In this document: one piece after another, positions 23,227 through 35,377 of the stretch
Position numbering within the stretch: position 1 is the first letter of the stretch
Layout: every line of letters begins with the position of its first letter
Assembly (NCBI RefSeq): GCF_004345785.1
Contig: NZ_SLXI01000008.1
Span: forward strand, 1 to 51,382
DNA length: 51,382 nucleotides
Source of the DNA: Bisgaardia hudsonensis
Lineage (GTDB): Bacteria; Pseudomonadota; Gammaproteobacteria; Enterobacterales; Pasteurellaceae
Reading direction: 5' to 3'
Made by a program: the position numbers and the translations under genes
The notes under the pieces: generated by a model
The model's input: only the letters and a program-made list of their open reading frames with translations
What the model was told of the DNA's origin: nothing
Database searches by the model: none

Positions 23227-24960
23227 CTAAATTCTTTCTAGTAACCGTTTGAAGAAACCTTGTGGCTTATTGATTAATTCTGAATAAGATCCTTTTTCAA
23301 TCAGTTTAGCATTATCAATAATACAAATTTGATCGAATTTTTCAATTGATGTTAAACGGTGTGTTATCATAATCAAGGTTTTCTGTTGGCAATGTTGTAA
23401 TATTAACGCAAGTATATTGCGTTCTGTTTCACGATCTAGCCCTTCTGTTGGTTCATCAAGTAGTACTATTGGTGCTTCATTTAATAATACTCTTGCTAGC
23501 CCTAGACGGCGTTGTTCTCCACCAGAAAGTGGGCGACCACCATCACCTAACCATAAATCCAAACCTTGTTCTTGTTCTAATAATTTACTTAAGCCTACTT
23601 TTTGTAAAATATCAATAAATTGTGTATCTTTTATTTTAGTGGTTGAGGCTATTTGTAAGTTATTACGCAATGTATCACTAAAAATATGAACACGTTGTGT
23701 TAAAAAGCAAATATGCTGACGTAAACTACTTTCGGTATATGAGCGAATATCTTTGCCAGCTAACTGTAACTGACCTTGTTGTGCATCATAATGACGGACT
23801 AATAATTGTAAAAGAGTGGATTTACCACTACCTGTTTTTCCTAAAATAGCAACTTTTTGTTGAGCGAGTATTGATAAATTAAGATGATCAATAGCCAGTT
23901 CTTTTTTTTCTGGATAGTGGAATAGCAGATCTTGAATCTCAATGATTGGTTGATTTGGCGTAATTTGAATTGTATTAGTTCCATTAAATTGTACTAACGG
24001 CTGCTGTGAAGTTATTTCATTAACACGCTCTGCTGAAGCAACAATTTGTCCGATATGTAAAAATGCGGCTCCGATTGGCATTAATATTTCAAAGCTTGCT
24101 AAAGCCGCAAGTGCAAATAAGCCAATTAAGGCTTTAGGATAATCCCAATCACCAAAATCAGCATTGGCAGCAACCCAAAGGGTCGTGGATAAAATCAGAC
24201 CATTAATAAATAATAAAAGTGCGGTAGAAAATCCTGATAGATTAGCTTCTTGCTGCTGGTAAGCTTGCCATTGTTGTTCTGTTTCATTTAATTGTTGTTT
24301 TAGTGGTTGTGCCGCATTGAAAAGTAATAATTCTGCTTGAGCTTGGATAAACTCGAGAAATTGAGTGCGATAATTGGCACGAGATTGTGTGAGAGCCAAT
24401 CCAAATTTGTTACCTAAATGATAAAAAATAGTTGGAATAACAATTAGTAATATTAATAAGGTAAATCCGATACCTAACGCAATTTTTAGATTAAAGAAGC
24501 TTAGGGTTATCGTCATCGCTATAATAACAACGATTGCACTAATAAAAGGTGCAATAAGACGTAAATAAAGATTATCAAGGGTATCCACATCTGCAACTAA
24601 TCGGTTAAGTAAATCTGTATTACGATAACGATTTAATACTGATGGGCTTAGAGGAATAATTTTACTAAAAACTTGCACACGTAATTTGGCTAGAATACGA
24701 AAAGTGGCATCATGAGTCACGATTTTTTCAAAATAGCGTGCAACCGTTCTACCTATAGCAAAGCCTCGAACACTAGCTGAAGGATAGAAAAAATTAAATA
24801 GGGTATGTATTCCTACAATAGCGGTAGCGGCAAGAAACCAGCCAGAAAGGGTTAATAAGCTGATACTGGCAGCGAGTCCCGTAATCATTAAAATAATGCC
24901 AATAAATAAAGGAAATTTAGCGTATTTAAATAAACGAATAAAAGGTAATAATGAACGCAT
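23227..24960 (-). CDS. cydC: Heterodimeric ABC exporter CydDC, subunit CydC
   Basis: 577 residues. Six-helix membrane domain in the first 300, then an ATPase domain with Walker A GKTGSGKST, signature LSGGEQRR and Walker B VLLDEPTEGLD. CydDC exports reductant (cysteine, glutathione) to the periplasm and is needed for cytochrome bd assembly. Its start overlaps the cydD stop by one base, so the two subunits are coupled. Confidence 0.95.
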   Translation of the reverse strand: MRSLLPFIRLFKYAKFPLFIGIILMITGLAASISLLTLSGWFLAATAIVGIHTLFNFFYPSASVRGFAIGRTVARYFEKIVTHDATFRILAKLRVQVFSKIIPLSPSVLNRYRNTDLLNRLVADVDTLDNLYLRLIAPFISAIVVIIAMTITLSFFNLKIALGIGFTLLILLIVIPTIFYHLGNKFGLALTQSRANYRTQFLEFIQAQAELLLFNAAQPLKQQLNETEQQWQAYQQQEANLSGFSTALLLFINGLILSTTLWVAANADFGDWDYPKALIGLFALAALASFEILMPIGAAFLHIGQIVASAERVNEITSQQPLVQFNGTNTIQITPNQPIIEIQDLLFHYPEKKELAIDHLNLSILAQQKVAILGKTGSGKSTLLQLLVRHYDAQQGQLQLAGKDIRSYTESSLRQHICFLTQRVHIFSDTLRNNLQIASTTKIKDTQFIDILQKVGLSKLLEQEQGLDLWLGDGGRPLSGGEQRRLGLARVLLNEAPIVLLDEPTEGLDRETERNILALILQHCQQKTLIMITHRLTSIEKFDQICIIDNAKLIEKGSYSELINKPQGFFKRLLERI

Positions 24961-26744
24961 TAGTTAATATCCTGTTGTCTTTGAGCAAGAAGTTCGGCAA
25001 AAAAGCCTTCATTTTTAAGTTGATCAAAATGTCCTTGTTGAATAATTTCACCTTCTCGCATTACTAGAATATTGTCACATTGTTTGAGATCTTCAATTCT
25101 ATGGGTAATCATTAGTGTCGTTTGCGATTGGCTAATTTGTTGTAAGGCGGCTAGTACCAAATTTTCTGATTGAGCATCAAGGCTTGCAGTTGGTTCATCA
25201 AGTAGGAGTAAATTACCTTGTCGTAACAAGGCTCTAGCAACTGCAAGGCGTTGTGCTTGACCTACGGAAAGTCCAATATTACCTTCTTTAATTTTAGTTT
25301 CTAAGCCTATTTTATTGATAAATTCACTAGCTTGGGATTGCTCTAAGGCCGTTGTAATTTCTTGTTCTGTTGCTTGAATATCACCAAGTAATAAATTTTC
25401 TCTGACGGTGGCTTCTAACAGTAATGGATTTTGCCCTACCCAAGCAATTTGTTTACGCCATTGTGCTAGATTTAATGTGTTTAATTCAATATTATTAATA
25501 GTTAAACTGCCTTTGTAAGCTAAGAAACCTAATAATGTATTAATAATTGAAGTTTTCCCCGCACCACTTTGTCCAACTAATGCTGTGTGAGTTTTAGCTG
25601 ATAAACGGAAATTTAATGGTTTTGTGAGAGCCTTGCCTTGTGGGGATAATATTACAAGATCCTGAGCGATAATTTCTATTGGCGGTACCACTGAATTTTC
25701 CATTTCACTTTGTGTAACTTGATCGTTTTGTTGTGATTGACTGGTTAAATAATCGGTTTCTAAGAAATCAACAATAGCATCTGCTGCACCAATACCCGCT
25801 GCACGATCGTGGTAATACGTCCCTAGATCTCGCAATGGTTGATAAAACTCAGGGGCAAGAATTAAGCAGAAGAACCCAACAAATAAGGTTAAACTGGTAT
25901 TATAGGTACCAAAGTTAAGTTCACCGAGATAGCTAAATCCAAAATAAACTGCCATTAATGCAATAGAGATTGATGTAAAAAACTCTAAAACAGCCGAAGA
26001 TAAAAATGCCATTTTTAGCACGTCCATTGTAGTTTCTCGATAGTCTTCGGTAGTTTCTTCAATATGTATGGTTTGTTCTTCTGTTTTGTTAAAGAGACGT
26101 AGTGTTTCTAAGCCTTTTAGGCGATCGAGAAATTGTCCACTTAGGCGTGCCAATATATTCATATTTTTTTGATTGCTATCAGCGGCTGCCATACCCACTA
26201 ATATCATAAATAAAGGAATAAGGGGGGCGGTTAATAAGAGTATCAGTCCCGCTGCCCAGTTTAGTGGAAAAATGACGATTAAAATAACAATAGGGGTAAT
26301 CGCTGATAGGCTTTGTTGTGGAATATAACGAGCATAGAAATTATGTAGGTTTTCTACTTGTTCTAACATAATGGTAGCCCAACTTCCTGCTGGTTTATTA
26401 TTAATGGTTGCAGGACCTACAAGATGAATTTTATCAAAAATTTGTTGGCGAATAATATTTCTTAATTTTTGACCGCACTTAAAACCAATTTTTTCCCTAA
26501 TGTAGAGAATAATTGCACGCAATGTAAAACAGAGGATAAGACCAATAAAATAGATGATTAATTGTTCTCGTGGCTTACCTTCAATAATTAAATTATGTAG
26601 AAGTGTTGCAAGGCAATAAGTTTGAATGACTAAAATTATTGATGAAATACTGGCAAAAATGATATTTAAATTTAATTGTTTTTTGATTGATTTTTGTTGA
26701 TTATTAAGCCATTTTTGTAAATATTTCTGTCTTATTTTATCCAT
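24960..26744 (-). CDS. cydD: Heterodimeric ABC exporter CydDC, subunit CydD
   Basis: 594 residues. Membrane domain followed by an ATPase with Walker A GQSGAGKTS, a variant signature LSVGQAQRLAVARALL and LLLDEPTASLD. It forms the exporter with CydC. The gene sits downstream of trxB in the same direction, an order also seen in E. coli; a terminator separates trxB from it. Confidence 0.95.
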   Translation of the reverse strand: MDKIRQKYLQKWLNNQQKSIKKQLNLNIIFASISSIILVIQTYCLATLLHNLIIEGKPREQLIIYFIGLILCFTLRAIILYIREKIGFKCGQKLRNIIRQQIFDKIHLVGPATINNKPAGSWATIMLEQVENLHNFYARYIPQQSLSAITPIVILIVIFPLNWAAGLILLLTAPLIPLFMILVGMAAADSNQKNMNILARLSGQFLDRLKGLETLRLFNKTEEQTIHIEETTEDYRETTMDVLKMAFLSSAVLEFFTSISIALMAVYFGFSYLGELNFGTYNTSLTLFVGFFCLILAPEFYQPLRDLGTYYHDRAAGIGAADAIVDFLETDYLTSQSQQNDQVTQSEMENSVVPPIEIIAQDLVILSPQGKALTKPLNFRLSAKTHTALVGQSGAGKTSIINTLLGFLAYKGSLTINNIELNTLNLAQWRKQIAWVGQNPLLLEATVRENLLLGDIQATEQEITTALEQSQASEFINKIGLETKIKEGNIGLSVGQAQRLAVARALLRQGNLLLLDEPTASLDAQSENLVLAALQQISQSQTTLMITHRIEDLKQCDNILVMREGEIIQQGHFDQLKNEGFFAELLAQRQQDIN

Positions 26745-26784
26745 ATGATCATCTTTTGTATTTTTTTGCGTATGATTAAAAAAT

Positions 26785-26818
26785 AAAGCTAAAGACGTTT
26801 GAATACGCCCTTAGCTTT
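26785..26818 (-). terminator. Terminator downstream of trxB
   Basis: Minus strand AAAGCTAA, loop with partial GGGCG/CGTCT pairing, TTAGCTTT, then ATTTTTT. It lies between the trxB stop and the cydD start. Confidence 0.75.
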
Positions 26819-26832
26819 TTGAAGTTAAAACA

Positions 26833-27915
<1,083 letters not shown>

Positions 27916-27992
27916 TTATAAATCAATTATTCTTAATACTGTACAAAAATTAATATTTAATGAATGTAAACATAGGGTTAAAAGGTAGTAAT

Positions 27993-29159
27993 ATGAATTT
28001 ACATGAGTATCAAAGTAAAGCAATTTTTTCTGAATACGGCGTGCCTGTTAGTTCGGGGATATTATGTCATCATATTGATGAGGGATTAGCGGCGATTAGT
28101 AAACTAGGTGGTCAAAAATGGGTAGCGAAATGCCAAGTACACGCAGGGGGAAGAGGTAAAGCAGGTGGTGTTAAGGTTTGTAAATCTGCACAAGAAGTGC
28201 GGTCGTTTTTTGATACTTTTTTAGGAAAACCTTTGGTTACAGCACAAACGAATCATTTAGGTAATCCCGTTCACAGTATTTATATTGAGCCTTATATTGC
28301 TATAAAAAAAGAACTTTATTTAAGTTTGATTGTTGATCGTAGCTTGCAACGAGTGGTTGTCATTGCCTCAGCAGAAGGTGGTGTTGATATTGAAACTGTT
28401 GCTCAAAAAACACCGCACTTATTACATAAAGTGGTGCTTGATCCCCTAGTAGGAGCAATGCCATATCAAGGTCGAGCGTTAGCTTTTAAGCTTGGTTTGC
28501 AAGGTGCTCAAGTCTCAGAGTTTAGCGAATTATTTTGTAAACTCGGTAAACTATTTAAGGAAAAAGATTTAGCGTTAGTAGAAATTAATCCACTGATTAT
28601 TCAAGAAGATAACCATTTACATTGCCTTGATGCTAAGATTGTCGTGGATAATAACGCATTATTTCGTCATTCAGATTTATTAGCAATGCGTGATTCCAGT
28701 CAAGAAGATCCTAGAGAGGCGGAAGCTGAAAAATATAATTTGAGTTATGTTGCTTTGGAAGGAAATATTGGCTGTGTTGTCAATGGGGCTGGTTTGGCAA
28801 TGGGGACAATGGATACCATTAATTTTTATGGCGGAAAACCAGCTAATTTTTTAGATATTGGTGGTGGGGCAACGAAAGAAAGAATGATAAAAGCCTTTAA
28901 TATTATTTTTACGGATCATTCAGTAAAAGCAGTAATAGTGAATATTTTTGGTGGTATTGTTCGTTGTGATCTTATTGCAGAAGCGATTATTAGTGCGGTA
29001 AATGAAATTGGTGTAAAAGTTCCTGTGGTGGTGAGATTAGAAGGAACCAATGCTGAACAAGGACATCAAATTTTATCTCAGAGTAATATAAATATTATTG
29101 CAGTGAATAGTCTAGCTGAAGCTGCAAAAAAAGTGGTGCAATTAGCGGAGGGTAAATAA
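27993..29159 (+). CDS. sucC: Succinate--CoA ligase, beta subunit
   Basis: 388 residues, the E. coli length, from the ATG of MNLHEYQSK (AAAAGG upstream; a longer in-frame start 11 codons earlier is less likely). ATP-grasp domain with [10 protein letters not shown], nucleotide and Mg sites EINPL and D in CLDAKIVVD. The C-terminal CoA-ligase part has [11 protein letters not shown]. It links succinyl-CoA cleavage to ATP formation in the TCA cycle. Overlaps sucD by one base. No sucA/sucB genes lie in the window. Confidence 0.95.
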   Translation: MNLHEYQSKAIFSEYGVPVSSGILCHHIDEGLAAISKLGGQKWVAKCQVHAGGRGKAGGVKVCKSAQEVRSFFDTFLGKPLVTAQTNHLGNPVHSIYIEPYIAIKKELYLSLIVDRSLQRVVVIASAEGGVDIETVAQKTPHLLHKVVLDPLVGAMPYQGRALAFKLGLQGAQVSEFSELFCKLGKLFKEKDLALVEINPLIIQEDNHLHCLDAKIVVDNNALFRHSDLLAMRDSSQEDPREAEAEKYNLSYVALEGNIGCVVNGAGLAMGTMDTINFYGGKPANFLDIGGGATKERMIKAFNIIFTDHSVKAVIVNIFGGIVRCDLIAEAIISAVNEIGVKVPVVVRLEGTNAEQGHQILSQSNINIIAVNSLAEAAKKVVQLAEGK

Positions 29160-30025
29160 TGTCAATTTTAATTAATAAACATACCAAAGTTATTTGTCAG
29201 GGATTTACAGGAAGTCAAGGGACATATCATTCAGAACAAGCCTTACAATATGGCACTAAATTAGTAGCGGGCGTATCGCCTAATAAAGGCGGAACCTATC
29301 ATTTAGGTTTGCCTGTCTTTAATACTGTAAAAGAAGCTGTGGATTATACAAAAGCGACCGCAACAGTAATTTATGTACCTGCACCATTTTGTAAAGATGC
29401 AATTTTTGAAGCCATTGATGCGGGGATTAAACTGATTGTTTGTATTACAGAAGGTATTCCCGTTTTAGATATGATAGAAATAAAAGTTAAATTAGATGCC
29501 ACAGGAACAATAATGGTTGGACCCAATTCACCAGGGATTATCACACCTGATGAGTGTAAGGTCGGTATTATGCCAGCAAATATTCATCGAAAAGGGCGAG
29601 TAGGGATTGTTTCTCGTTCAGGCACATTAACCTATGAAGCGGTTAAACAAGTTAGCGATGAAGGGCTAGGACAATCTACGTGCGTAGGGATTGGGGGAGA
29701 TCCTATTTCTGGTTCAAGTTTTGTGGATATTTTACGCCAATTTGAAGCTGATCCTGAAACGGATGTAATTATTATGATTGGGGAAATAGGTGGTACTTCC
29801 GAAGAAGTGGCTGCAGAATTTATTAAAAATCATATGAGTAAACCTGTTATTGCTTACATTGCGGGTATGACTGCACCAATAGGAAAACGAATGGGACACG
29901 CAGGAGCGATTGTTAGTAATGGAAAAGGAACAGTTAATGAGAAAATTACCGCACTCGAAAAAGCGGGCGTTAAAATTGTTCGTAGTTTAACGGATATTGG
30001 CACAATGTTAAGGTCAATATCTTAA
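29159..30025 (+). CDS. sucD: Succinate--CoA ligase, alpha subunit
   Basis: 288 residues. CoA-binding domain with [15 protein letters not shown], then [11 protein letters not shown], and the phosphorylated His in [13 protein letters not shown]. Partner of SucC. TAATG overlap couples translation of the two subunits. A strong terminator follows. Confidence 0.95.
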   Translation: MSILINKHTKVICQGFTGSQGTYHSEQALQYGTKLVAGVSPNKGGTYHLGLPVFNTVKEAVDYTKATATVIYVPAPFCKDAIFEAIDAGIKLIVCITEGIPVLDMIEIKVKLDATGTIMVGPNSPGIITPDECKVGIMPANIHRKGRVGIVSRSGTLTYEAVKQVSDEGLGQSTCVGIGGDPISGSSFVDILRQFEADPETDVIIMIGEIGGTSEEVAAEFIKNHMSKPVIAYIAGMTAPIGKRMGHAGAIVSNGKGTVNEKITALEKAGVKIVRSLTDIGTMLRSIS

Positions 30026-30049
30026 TTTTATTATTATAGAGTTAAATAA

Positions 30050-30100
30050 CAAGGTTTATTACCAGTTGTTGTATTAAGGGTAATAAACCTTGAGTTTTTT
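30050..30100 (+). terminator. Terminator of sucCD
   Basis: A 14-bp perfect stem, CAAGGTTTATTACC (30050-30063) with GGTAATAAACCTTG (30079-30092), then AGTTTTTT. Convergent prmB also ends here. Confidence 0.88.
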
Positions 30101-30129
30101 CTTTTCTAATTTAGTATTTATATTCTAAA

Positions 30130-31083
30130 TTAAGCTTTAAATTCATCTCTATGATTAACTAAATCTGTTTTTGTTAGTGCAAATACGCCTACGCCACCAT
30201 TTTTCAATTCTTGCCATTTAAATGGTACATCAGGATATTGTTCGGTTAAATGAATCATACTGTTGCCTACTTCACATACTAATACACCATTGTCAGAGAG
30301 ATAATCAGCTGCAGCATAAAGAATTTGTTTGGTGATGGCTAATCCATCAGTACCTGAACCTAGAGCCATTTCTGGTTCATAATGATATTCTTCGGGCATT
30401 TCGGCGAGATCTTCGCTATCCACATAAGGTGGGTTGGCAATAATAAGATCATATTTATCTTCAGGTAGGCTAGAGAATAAATCAGAGCGAATTGGGAAAA
30501 CACGATGTAATAAATTATGGCGTTCAATATTAATTTCAGCCACATTGAGTGCATCAATAGATAAATCAACGGCATCAATTTCTGCATAAGGAAATTGTTC
30601 TGCACAAGCAATCGCAATACAACCACTTCCTGTACACATATCAAGAATTCTGGTCGGTGCTGATTGTAATACTGATGAAAAATTATCTTGAATAAGGGCA
30701 CTGATTGGTGAACGAGGAATAATTACTCTTTCATCAACATAAAACTCTATGCCACAGAACCATGCACTGTTAGTGAGATAAGCTACGGGGATTCGCTCAG
30801 AAATTCGAGTTACAACTAATTTAATAATATGATTTTTTTCAGATTGAGTAAGGCGTGAGTTATATAAATCATTTGGTAGGTCAATTGGTAATTGTAATGC
30901 TGATAATACCAGTTGTACCGTTTCGTCCCAAGCATTATCATAACCATGTCCATAATAAATATCAGAGCGATTGAAAGTACTGTAAGTCCAACGTAAAAAA
31001 TCTTTGATAGTATGCAGATCTTGTTGCACATTATCAGAGATGATATTGTGGATAAGATCTTGATTGAAATTTATGGTAGTCAT
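30130..31083 (-). CDS. prmB: 50S ribosomal protein L3 glutamine N5-methyltransferase
   Basis: 317 residues. SAM-dependent methyltransferase of the HemK/PrmB group. SAM motif [15 protein letters not shown] and catalytic NPPY (residues 217-220) within [18 protein letters not shown]. The latter continuation and length favour PrmB over PrmC. It methylates a Gln of L3 during ribosome assembly. AAAGGAA precedes the ATG. Divergent from smrB, the same pairing as in E. coli. Confidence 0.93.
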   Translation of the reverse strand: MTTINFNQDLIHNIISDNVQQDLHTIKDFLRWTYSTFNRSDIYYGHGYDNAWDETVQLVLSALQLPIDLPNDLYNSRLTQSEKNHIIKLVVTRISERIPVAYLTNSAWFCGIEFYVDERVIIPRSPISALIQDNFSSVLQSAPTRILDMCTGSGCIAIACAEQFPYAEIDAVDLSIDALNVAEINIERHNLLHRVFPIRSDLFSSLPEDKYDLIIANPPYVDSEDLAEMPEEYHYEPEMALGSGTDGLAITKQILYAAADYLSDNGVLVCEVGNSMIHLTEQYPDVPFKWQELKNGGVGVFALTKTDLVNHRDEFKA

Positions 31084-31175
31084 TATGATTTCCTTTGAGC
31101 TGTGTCATCTGTTTACTAGTTATATCATAATTATATGCTATCATTAAGTAAAAGTTATGGGTTATTGGGATAATT

Positions 31176-31679
31176 ATGCGAGAGAATGACGATTTAAGTT
31201 TATTCCGAGAGATAGTCAAGGATGTTAAGCCATTGGAACAGAATGTATTTGTTCCAGAAAGGAAAAACTTAAAGAAAAAATTAGCGATTAAAGAGATTAG
31301 AGAAAAAGAAGATACATTATTCTTTTTTTCAGATGAATACGAACCTTTGTTAAATGAAGAAAGTGCGGTTAAATATTTAAGAGAAGGGGAAGATTCTTAT
31401 TTATTAAAGCAGTTAAGACGTGGTGATTTTTCGCCAGAATTATTTTTAGATTTACATGGTTTAAAAAAACAAGAGGCTAAAATTGAATTGGCGAGTTTAA
31501 TTCAAGCCTGTGAAAAAGAACATATATGCTGTGCTAGTGTGATGACAGGATATGGTACTTTTACCTTAAAACGACAAGTTCCTCGATGGCTAGTTCAGCA
31601 TCCTAGAGTGAGAGCATTACATCAAGCTCCAAGAGAATGGGGCGGTGATGCAGCCATTCTAATGTTACTTGATGTTTAA
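31176..31679 (+). CDS. smrB: Smr-domain ribosome-collision endonuclease SmrB
   Basis: 167 residues; E. coli SmrB has 183. The N-terminal part (YFSD-like FFFSDEYEPLLN, LRRGDFSPELFLDLHGL) matches SmrB, which cleaves mRNA at collided ribosomes. The DLHG motif is intact. The second family motif, HGHG in E. coli, reads TGYG here (VMTGYGTFTLK), so the usual His is missing. HQAPREWGGDAAIL is conserved, and the protein ends soon after. Activity may differ from that of E. coli. Divergent from prmB. Confidence 0.88.
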   Translation: MRENDDLSLFREIVKDVKPLEQNVFVPERKNLKKKLAIKEIREKEDTLFFFSDEYEPLLNEESAVKYLREGEDSYLLKQLRRGDFSPELFLDLHGLKKQEAKIELASLIQACEKEHICCASVMTGYGTFTLKRQVPRWLVQHPRVRALHQAPREWGGDAAILMLLDV

Positions 31680-31747
31680 TTCCGCTAATAATTTTATTTT
31701 TTTATGATAGTACTTTATTGTCTATTTACTTATTAGCAATTTAGCAG

Positions 31748-33904
31748 TTAATTGTTTGTTTTGTGTTCTATTCTATGATAGGAATTATATAGTGCAGGCA
31801 GTATCTGACAAATTAAGTTTATTTGTTGTAAAGGGATACTTAATTTTGTATCGTTATTTAAGTTATTATTTTCGTTATTTAATTTTTTTAAAGCATATTC
31901 TACCTTTAAAATTTGATCATTAAATATAGTTGGTTCTAATTGATCAATATTTTCTAAAATATTTATTAACTTTTTACTTACAGGGTAAAAACCTGCTAAA
32001 AATGTAATATTTTGCTTTATTTCTTGCATATTTTTACGATAAGCACCTAACGCGGAAATGTAACTGAGTAACGAATAGTTAAGTTTTAACAGCTCAAAAC
32101 TATCTTGTAAGTAATGTTGATATTTTTGGGGCTCGTTATTCATGTTAGATATTGTTGTACTGAGAGCAGTGGCTGTTTCATGAGCCTTCCTTCTCGCTAT
32201 TCGGTATTTCAATGGATCGCCTTTACCAAATTGTAATTGTCCAATAATGTAAACAAAATATTTTGCATTTGCTTTCATTGTTTGATGAATTACTTTTTTT
32301 ATCGTGAGATATTTCCAATCTGGCCATAAATAAGATACCGCAAACCAAGCAATACTCGTACCAATTAGAGTATCTAATAATCGAGAGAATGTAGCATTAC
32401 TGACATCAAATCCCATTATATTAAAGCTAATAATAACTTGTAATGTAATAAAAAATGTTGAGAAGCTATAATTATTGACTCTGAAAAAGAAAAACAAACT
32501 ACTGGTGGCGACAATTAATCCTAATTGCAATTCTAATGTAGGTTGTATATAAGGTATGAGGGAAGCTACTATCACACCTAATATGGTACCGACAACCCGT
32601 TGTTTTAAGCGTACTTTAGTTGATGAATAGTTAGGTTGACAAACAAGAATAGCAGTAAGGAGTATCCAGTAACCTAAACTTAAATCAAGTAGCTCCACAA
32701 TCATACAACAAGTAAAAACAACGATAGAAAGTCTTACTGCATGGCGAAATAGTTGTGATTCAAAAGTGAAATGACTATAAATAGTCAAAAACATATTTTT
32801 TACACCTGTTATTTGATCGGTATGAATAAGTGCCGTTTTATATTCATCTTCTTGATCGGTTTGAGTTTGATCAATATGTTTAAGTTGCCAAGCAACAAAT
32901 TGTAAATTTTCAACTAATGTTTTAATTGTTAGTTGTTGTTTCTGGTCAATAATATTTGCGTTTAAATAGAGTTCTAGTGATTGGGTTAAACCAGTAATTG
33001 CTTGATCTAATCGTTGATTATAGCAATATTTTTGATTGTTTTGTAAGCTATAGGCAATGTTACGACAAGATTGAGCTTCAATTTCTAGCAATCTTAAAAT
33101 ACGAAAAACCAAGTCTGTATTTTTAAGCTGTTCAAGTAATTGTAGGTGATCAAGATGACTAGAATTAATTCTTTCGTGAATTTCTTGAGCAACAAAGTAA
33201 TATTTTATCATCTTTGCTGTTCTTGCATGTCTATGTTGTCCGCTTATTCGGTTAAATAATATGGTTCTCGTGTTATTGAAAGCGTCAATCAGGTTACCAT
33301 TTTTGATGGCGAGTGATATATGTTTATTCTCTAAATCTGCAATATCATCAGGATCAAAAAAATGGGATTTTTTTTCTAAATATTCAGCTAATGCAAGAAA
33401 AGATACCGCAACGCTTTCTTGTACTGGTCGATTCGGAAAAATGATGTGTATCGTGAGAGAGCATAAGCTATAAATAATTGTTCCACATAAAATCAGAATT
33501 GGATTTACATACCAAGCAGTGCTTGGGATATAAGCTAGTGTTGTGTAAAGGGCAACAATTAATGTACCAAATGCAATTGTACTATAACGTTGCCCTAAGG
33601 CTCCAATCATTGTGAAAATAAAGGTGATTAACATCATTAGTAAACTGAAACTAATCCCTTTACCAATCATAAGTTGAGTAGCAACAGAAGATATTGAGAA
33701 GGCAATTAATGTATAAAAGACATTTTTTAAGCGACCAGTTAAACGATTATCAAGATCGGTTAATCCTCCTGCAATAATTCCCAAAATAAGAGGCATTGTT
33801 TGTTGAGATATATCTAGTTGCCAAACAATAATTGCCACTATATTAACGGCAATAAAGATCGGCAGAGTGGCAACTATTTTTGCATTTAACCAATTATTCA
33901 TCAT
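31748..33904 (-). CDS. yccS: YccS-type FUSC family inner-membrane protein
   Basis: 718 residues. Two clusters of membrane segments (about residues 10-165 and 390-520) alternate with soluble helical regions, the FUSC/YccS layout. Function unknown; FUSC proteins are often tied to export of small aromatic compounds, but that is not shown here. Two adjacent ATGs precede NNWLNAK. It lies just downstream of mgsA, as in the E. coli ycc region. Confidence 0.88.
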   Translation of the reverse strand: MMNNWLNAKIVATLPIFIAVNIVAIIVWQLDISQQTMPLILGIIAGGLTDLDNRLTGRLKNVFYTLIAFSISSVATQLMIGKGISFSLLMMLITFIFTMIGALGQRYSTIAFGTLIVALYTTLAYIPSTAWYVNPILILCGTIIYSLCSLTIHIIFPNRPVQESVAVSFLALAEYLEKKSHFFDPDDIADLENKHISLAIKNGNLIDAFNNTRTILFNRISGQHRHARTAKMIKYYFVAQEIHERINSSHLDHLQLLEQLKNTDLVFRILRLLEIEAQSCRNIAYSLQNNQKYCYNQRLDQAITGLTQSLELYLNANIIDQKQQLTIKTLVENLQFVAWQLKHIDQTQTDQEDEYKTALIHTDQITGVKNMFLTIYSHFTFESQLFRHAVRLSIVVFTCCMIVELLDLSLGYWILLTAILVCQPNYSSTKVRLKQRVVGTILGVIVASLIPYIQPTLELQLGLIVATSSLFFFFRVNNYSFSTFFITLQVIISFNIMGFDVSNATFSRLLDTLIGTSIAWFAVSYLWPDWKYLTIKKVIHQTMKANAKYFVYIIGQLQFGKGDPLKYRIARRKAHETATALSTTISNMNNEPQKYQHYLQDSFELLKLNYSLLSYISALGAYRKNMQEIKQNITFLAGFYPVSKKLINILENIDQLEPTIFNDQILKVEYALKKLNNENNNLNNDTKLSIPLQQINLICQILPALYNSYHRIEHKTNN

Positions 33905-33918
33905 TTTAATTAATATTA

Positions 33919-34380
33919 TTATTTTAGTCTTTCATTTAAGTAATTTTGATAATCGGGAATTTGGATATCAATTTTTTCTTGGAATGCAGGCGAACTAATT
34001 AGAAAATCGGCAGTGGATATATTCATTGCTACAGGGATATTCCATACTGTCGCAATACGCATCAACGCTTTTACATCTGGATCATGTGGTACTGCATTCA
34101 TTGGATCCCAAAAGAAAATGAGTAAATCAATTTTATTTTCAGCAATTAATGCACCTAATTGCTGATCACCACCCATTGGACCGCTAAGCAGGCTTTGAAC
34201 AGTAAGCCCCGTTTCTTTATTAATTAAATGGCCTGTTGTTCCCGTGGCGTACAAAATGTGTTTTGAAAGGGATAAGGTGTGTGATTTACACCAATTAACT
34301 AAATCGAATTTACAGTGATCATGGGCAACAAGTGCGACAGATTTTTTATTTGAAAGGGTACGAGTCGTAAATTTCATCAT
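33919..34380 (-). CDS. mgsA: Methylglyoxal synthase
   Basis: 153 residues (E. coli 152). Converts dihydroxyacetone phosphate to methylglyoxal and phosphate. Motifs: [26 protein letters not shown] with the catalytic Asp, and [18 protein letters not shown]. Cytosolic. Next to yccT and yccS, as in E. coli. Confidence 0.96.
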   Translation of the reverse strand: MMKFTTRTLSNKKSVALVAHDHCKFDLVNWCKSHTLSLSKHILYATGTTGHLINKETGLTVQSLLSGPMGGDQQLGALIAENKIDLLIFFWDPMNAVPHDPDVKALMRIATVWNIPVAMNISTADFLISSPAFQEKIDIQIPDYQNYLNERLK

Positions 34381-34395
34381 ATCTTCCTTAGCGAT

Positions 34396-34424
34396 AAAAA
34401 GTGAGCTATTTATCGCTCACTTTT
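34396..34424 (-). terminator. Terminator between yccT and mgsA
   Basis: AAAAGTGAGC with GCTCACTTTT around an 8-base loop, ending in a T-run on the minus strand. It could work in both directions. Confidence 0.78.
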
Positions 34425-34482
34425 AGGTGTTATCTTTATTACTGTCATAATCTTTAATTTATTATTAAAGATTACTACAATA

Positions 34483-35139
34483 TTATTTTTGTTTCTTTGC
34501 CCAATTTATAAAACGAGTTTGGGTTTCTTTATCTGCTTGTTGGAACCAGTATTGTAATTGTTGTTCTGCGATATTTTCACCTTGAACAACAATTTTATCC
34601 TTTTGTGTTTTTGCAAAACCAGGCATTGCAGTAGGAAGTGAACTGGTCGCAAAACCAGAAACAGAGGCAATAGAATTAGAAGCATTATATTCAGAAAGAT
34701 TACCAATTAAATTAACCCCAGGCAAAAAGCCTTCTTGCTTTAAAATCTCTTGCTTTGTATCAATAGGATTACCTGATTTTGTTGTTAATGTAATTTTAGG
34801 ATTGGCCTTAAAATTATTGACATCATTTTCATTTTCAATTTTAGGCGCTACAATCATAAGATCTTCATTGGTATTTTTAAAGGTAACAATAATTGGATCT
34901 GATTCATAAAGAGAACGATCAGAACCGTATCTAACAATTTCTGAAACTCGAACAACAAGTTGATGAAGTTGGTTGTCAGTAATTTCAAAACTGCTTTTTG
35001 ATTTAAATAATGATTTATTTGCTTTTTGACCATCAACAGCTAAAACATCAATATTTGATGAACTATTAATCATACTTGCAAAACTTGTGGTACTACTAAT
35101 TAATGCTACAATCGCTAATGCATTAACACGAAATTTCAT
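34483..35139 (-). CDS. yccT: YccT/DUF2057 family periplasmic protein
   Basis: 218 residues, with a signal peptide ending near SFAS (residue 22). It resembles YccT (UPF0319/DUF2057): a short beta-rich domain with IDVLAVDG and a C-terminal helix with LQYWFQQADKETQ. The E. coli protein (also named CsgI) is described as an inhibitor of curli assembly. No curli genes are seen here, so the role is open. Position beside mgsA supports orthology. AGGAGC lies before the ATG. Confidence 0.8.
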   Translation of the reverse strand: MKFRVNALAIVALISSTTSFASMINSSSNIDVLAVDGQKANKSLFKSKSSFEITDNQLHQLVVRVSEIVRYGSDRSLYESDPIIVTFKNTNEDLMIVAPKIENENDVNNFKANPKITLTTKSGNPIDTKQEILKQEGFLPGVNLIGNLSEYNASNSIASVSGFATSSLPTAMPGFAKTQKDKIVVQGENIAEQQLQYWFQQADKETQTRFINWAKKQK

Positions 35140-35377
35140 AATTGCTCCTAATTATTTTTTAAATAATAGATTTAAATTTTAGCTAACTTTAACTAGTTAA
35201 AGTATAGAGCTATGCTAGTCTAATTTCAAACAAATGAAAATAGAAAAATTGATTTTAATAAAATATTTATTAAATAAGTTATTATAGAATAATATGAGTT
35301 TATTATTTATACTAATTAAATAATATTGATTTTTGATATATAGTGAATTTCACCTATATTTTATGAGAAAAACAATA

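Noticed and set aside
28400-28440. Uptake words inside sucC as a sign of transfer
   Set aside because: Such words are scattered through core genes of competent Pasteurellaceae and are expected here.
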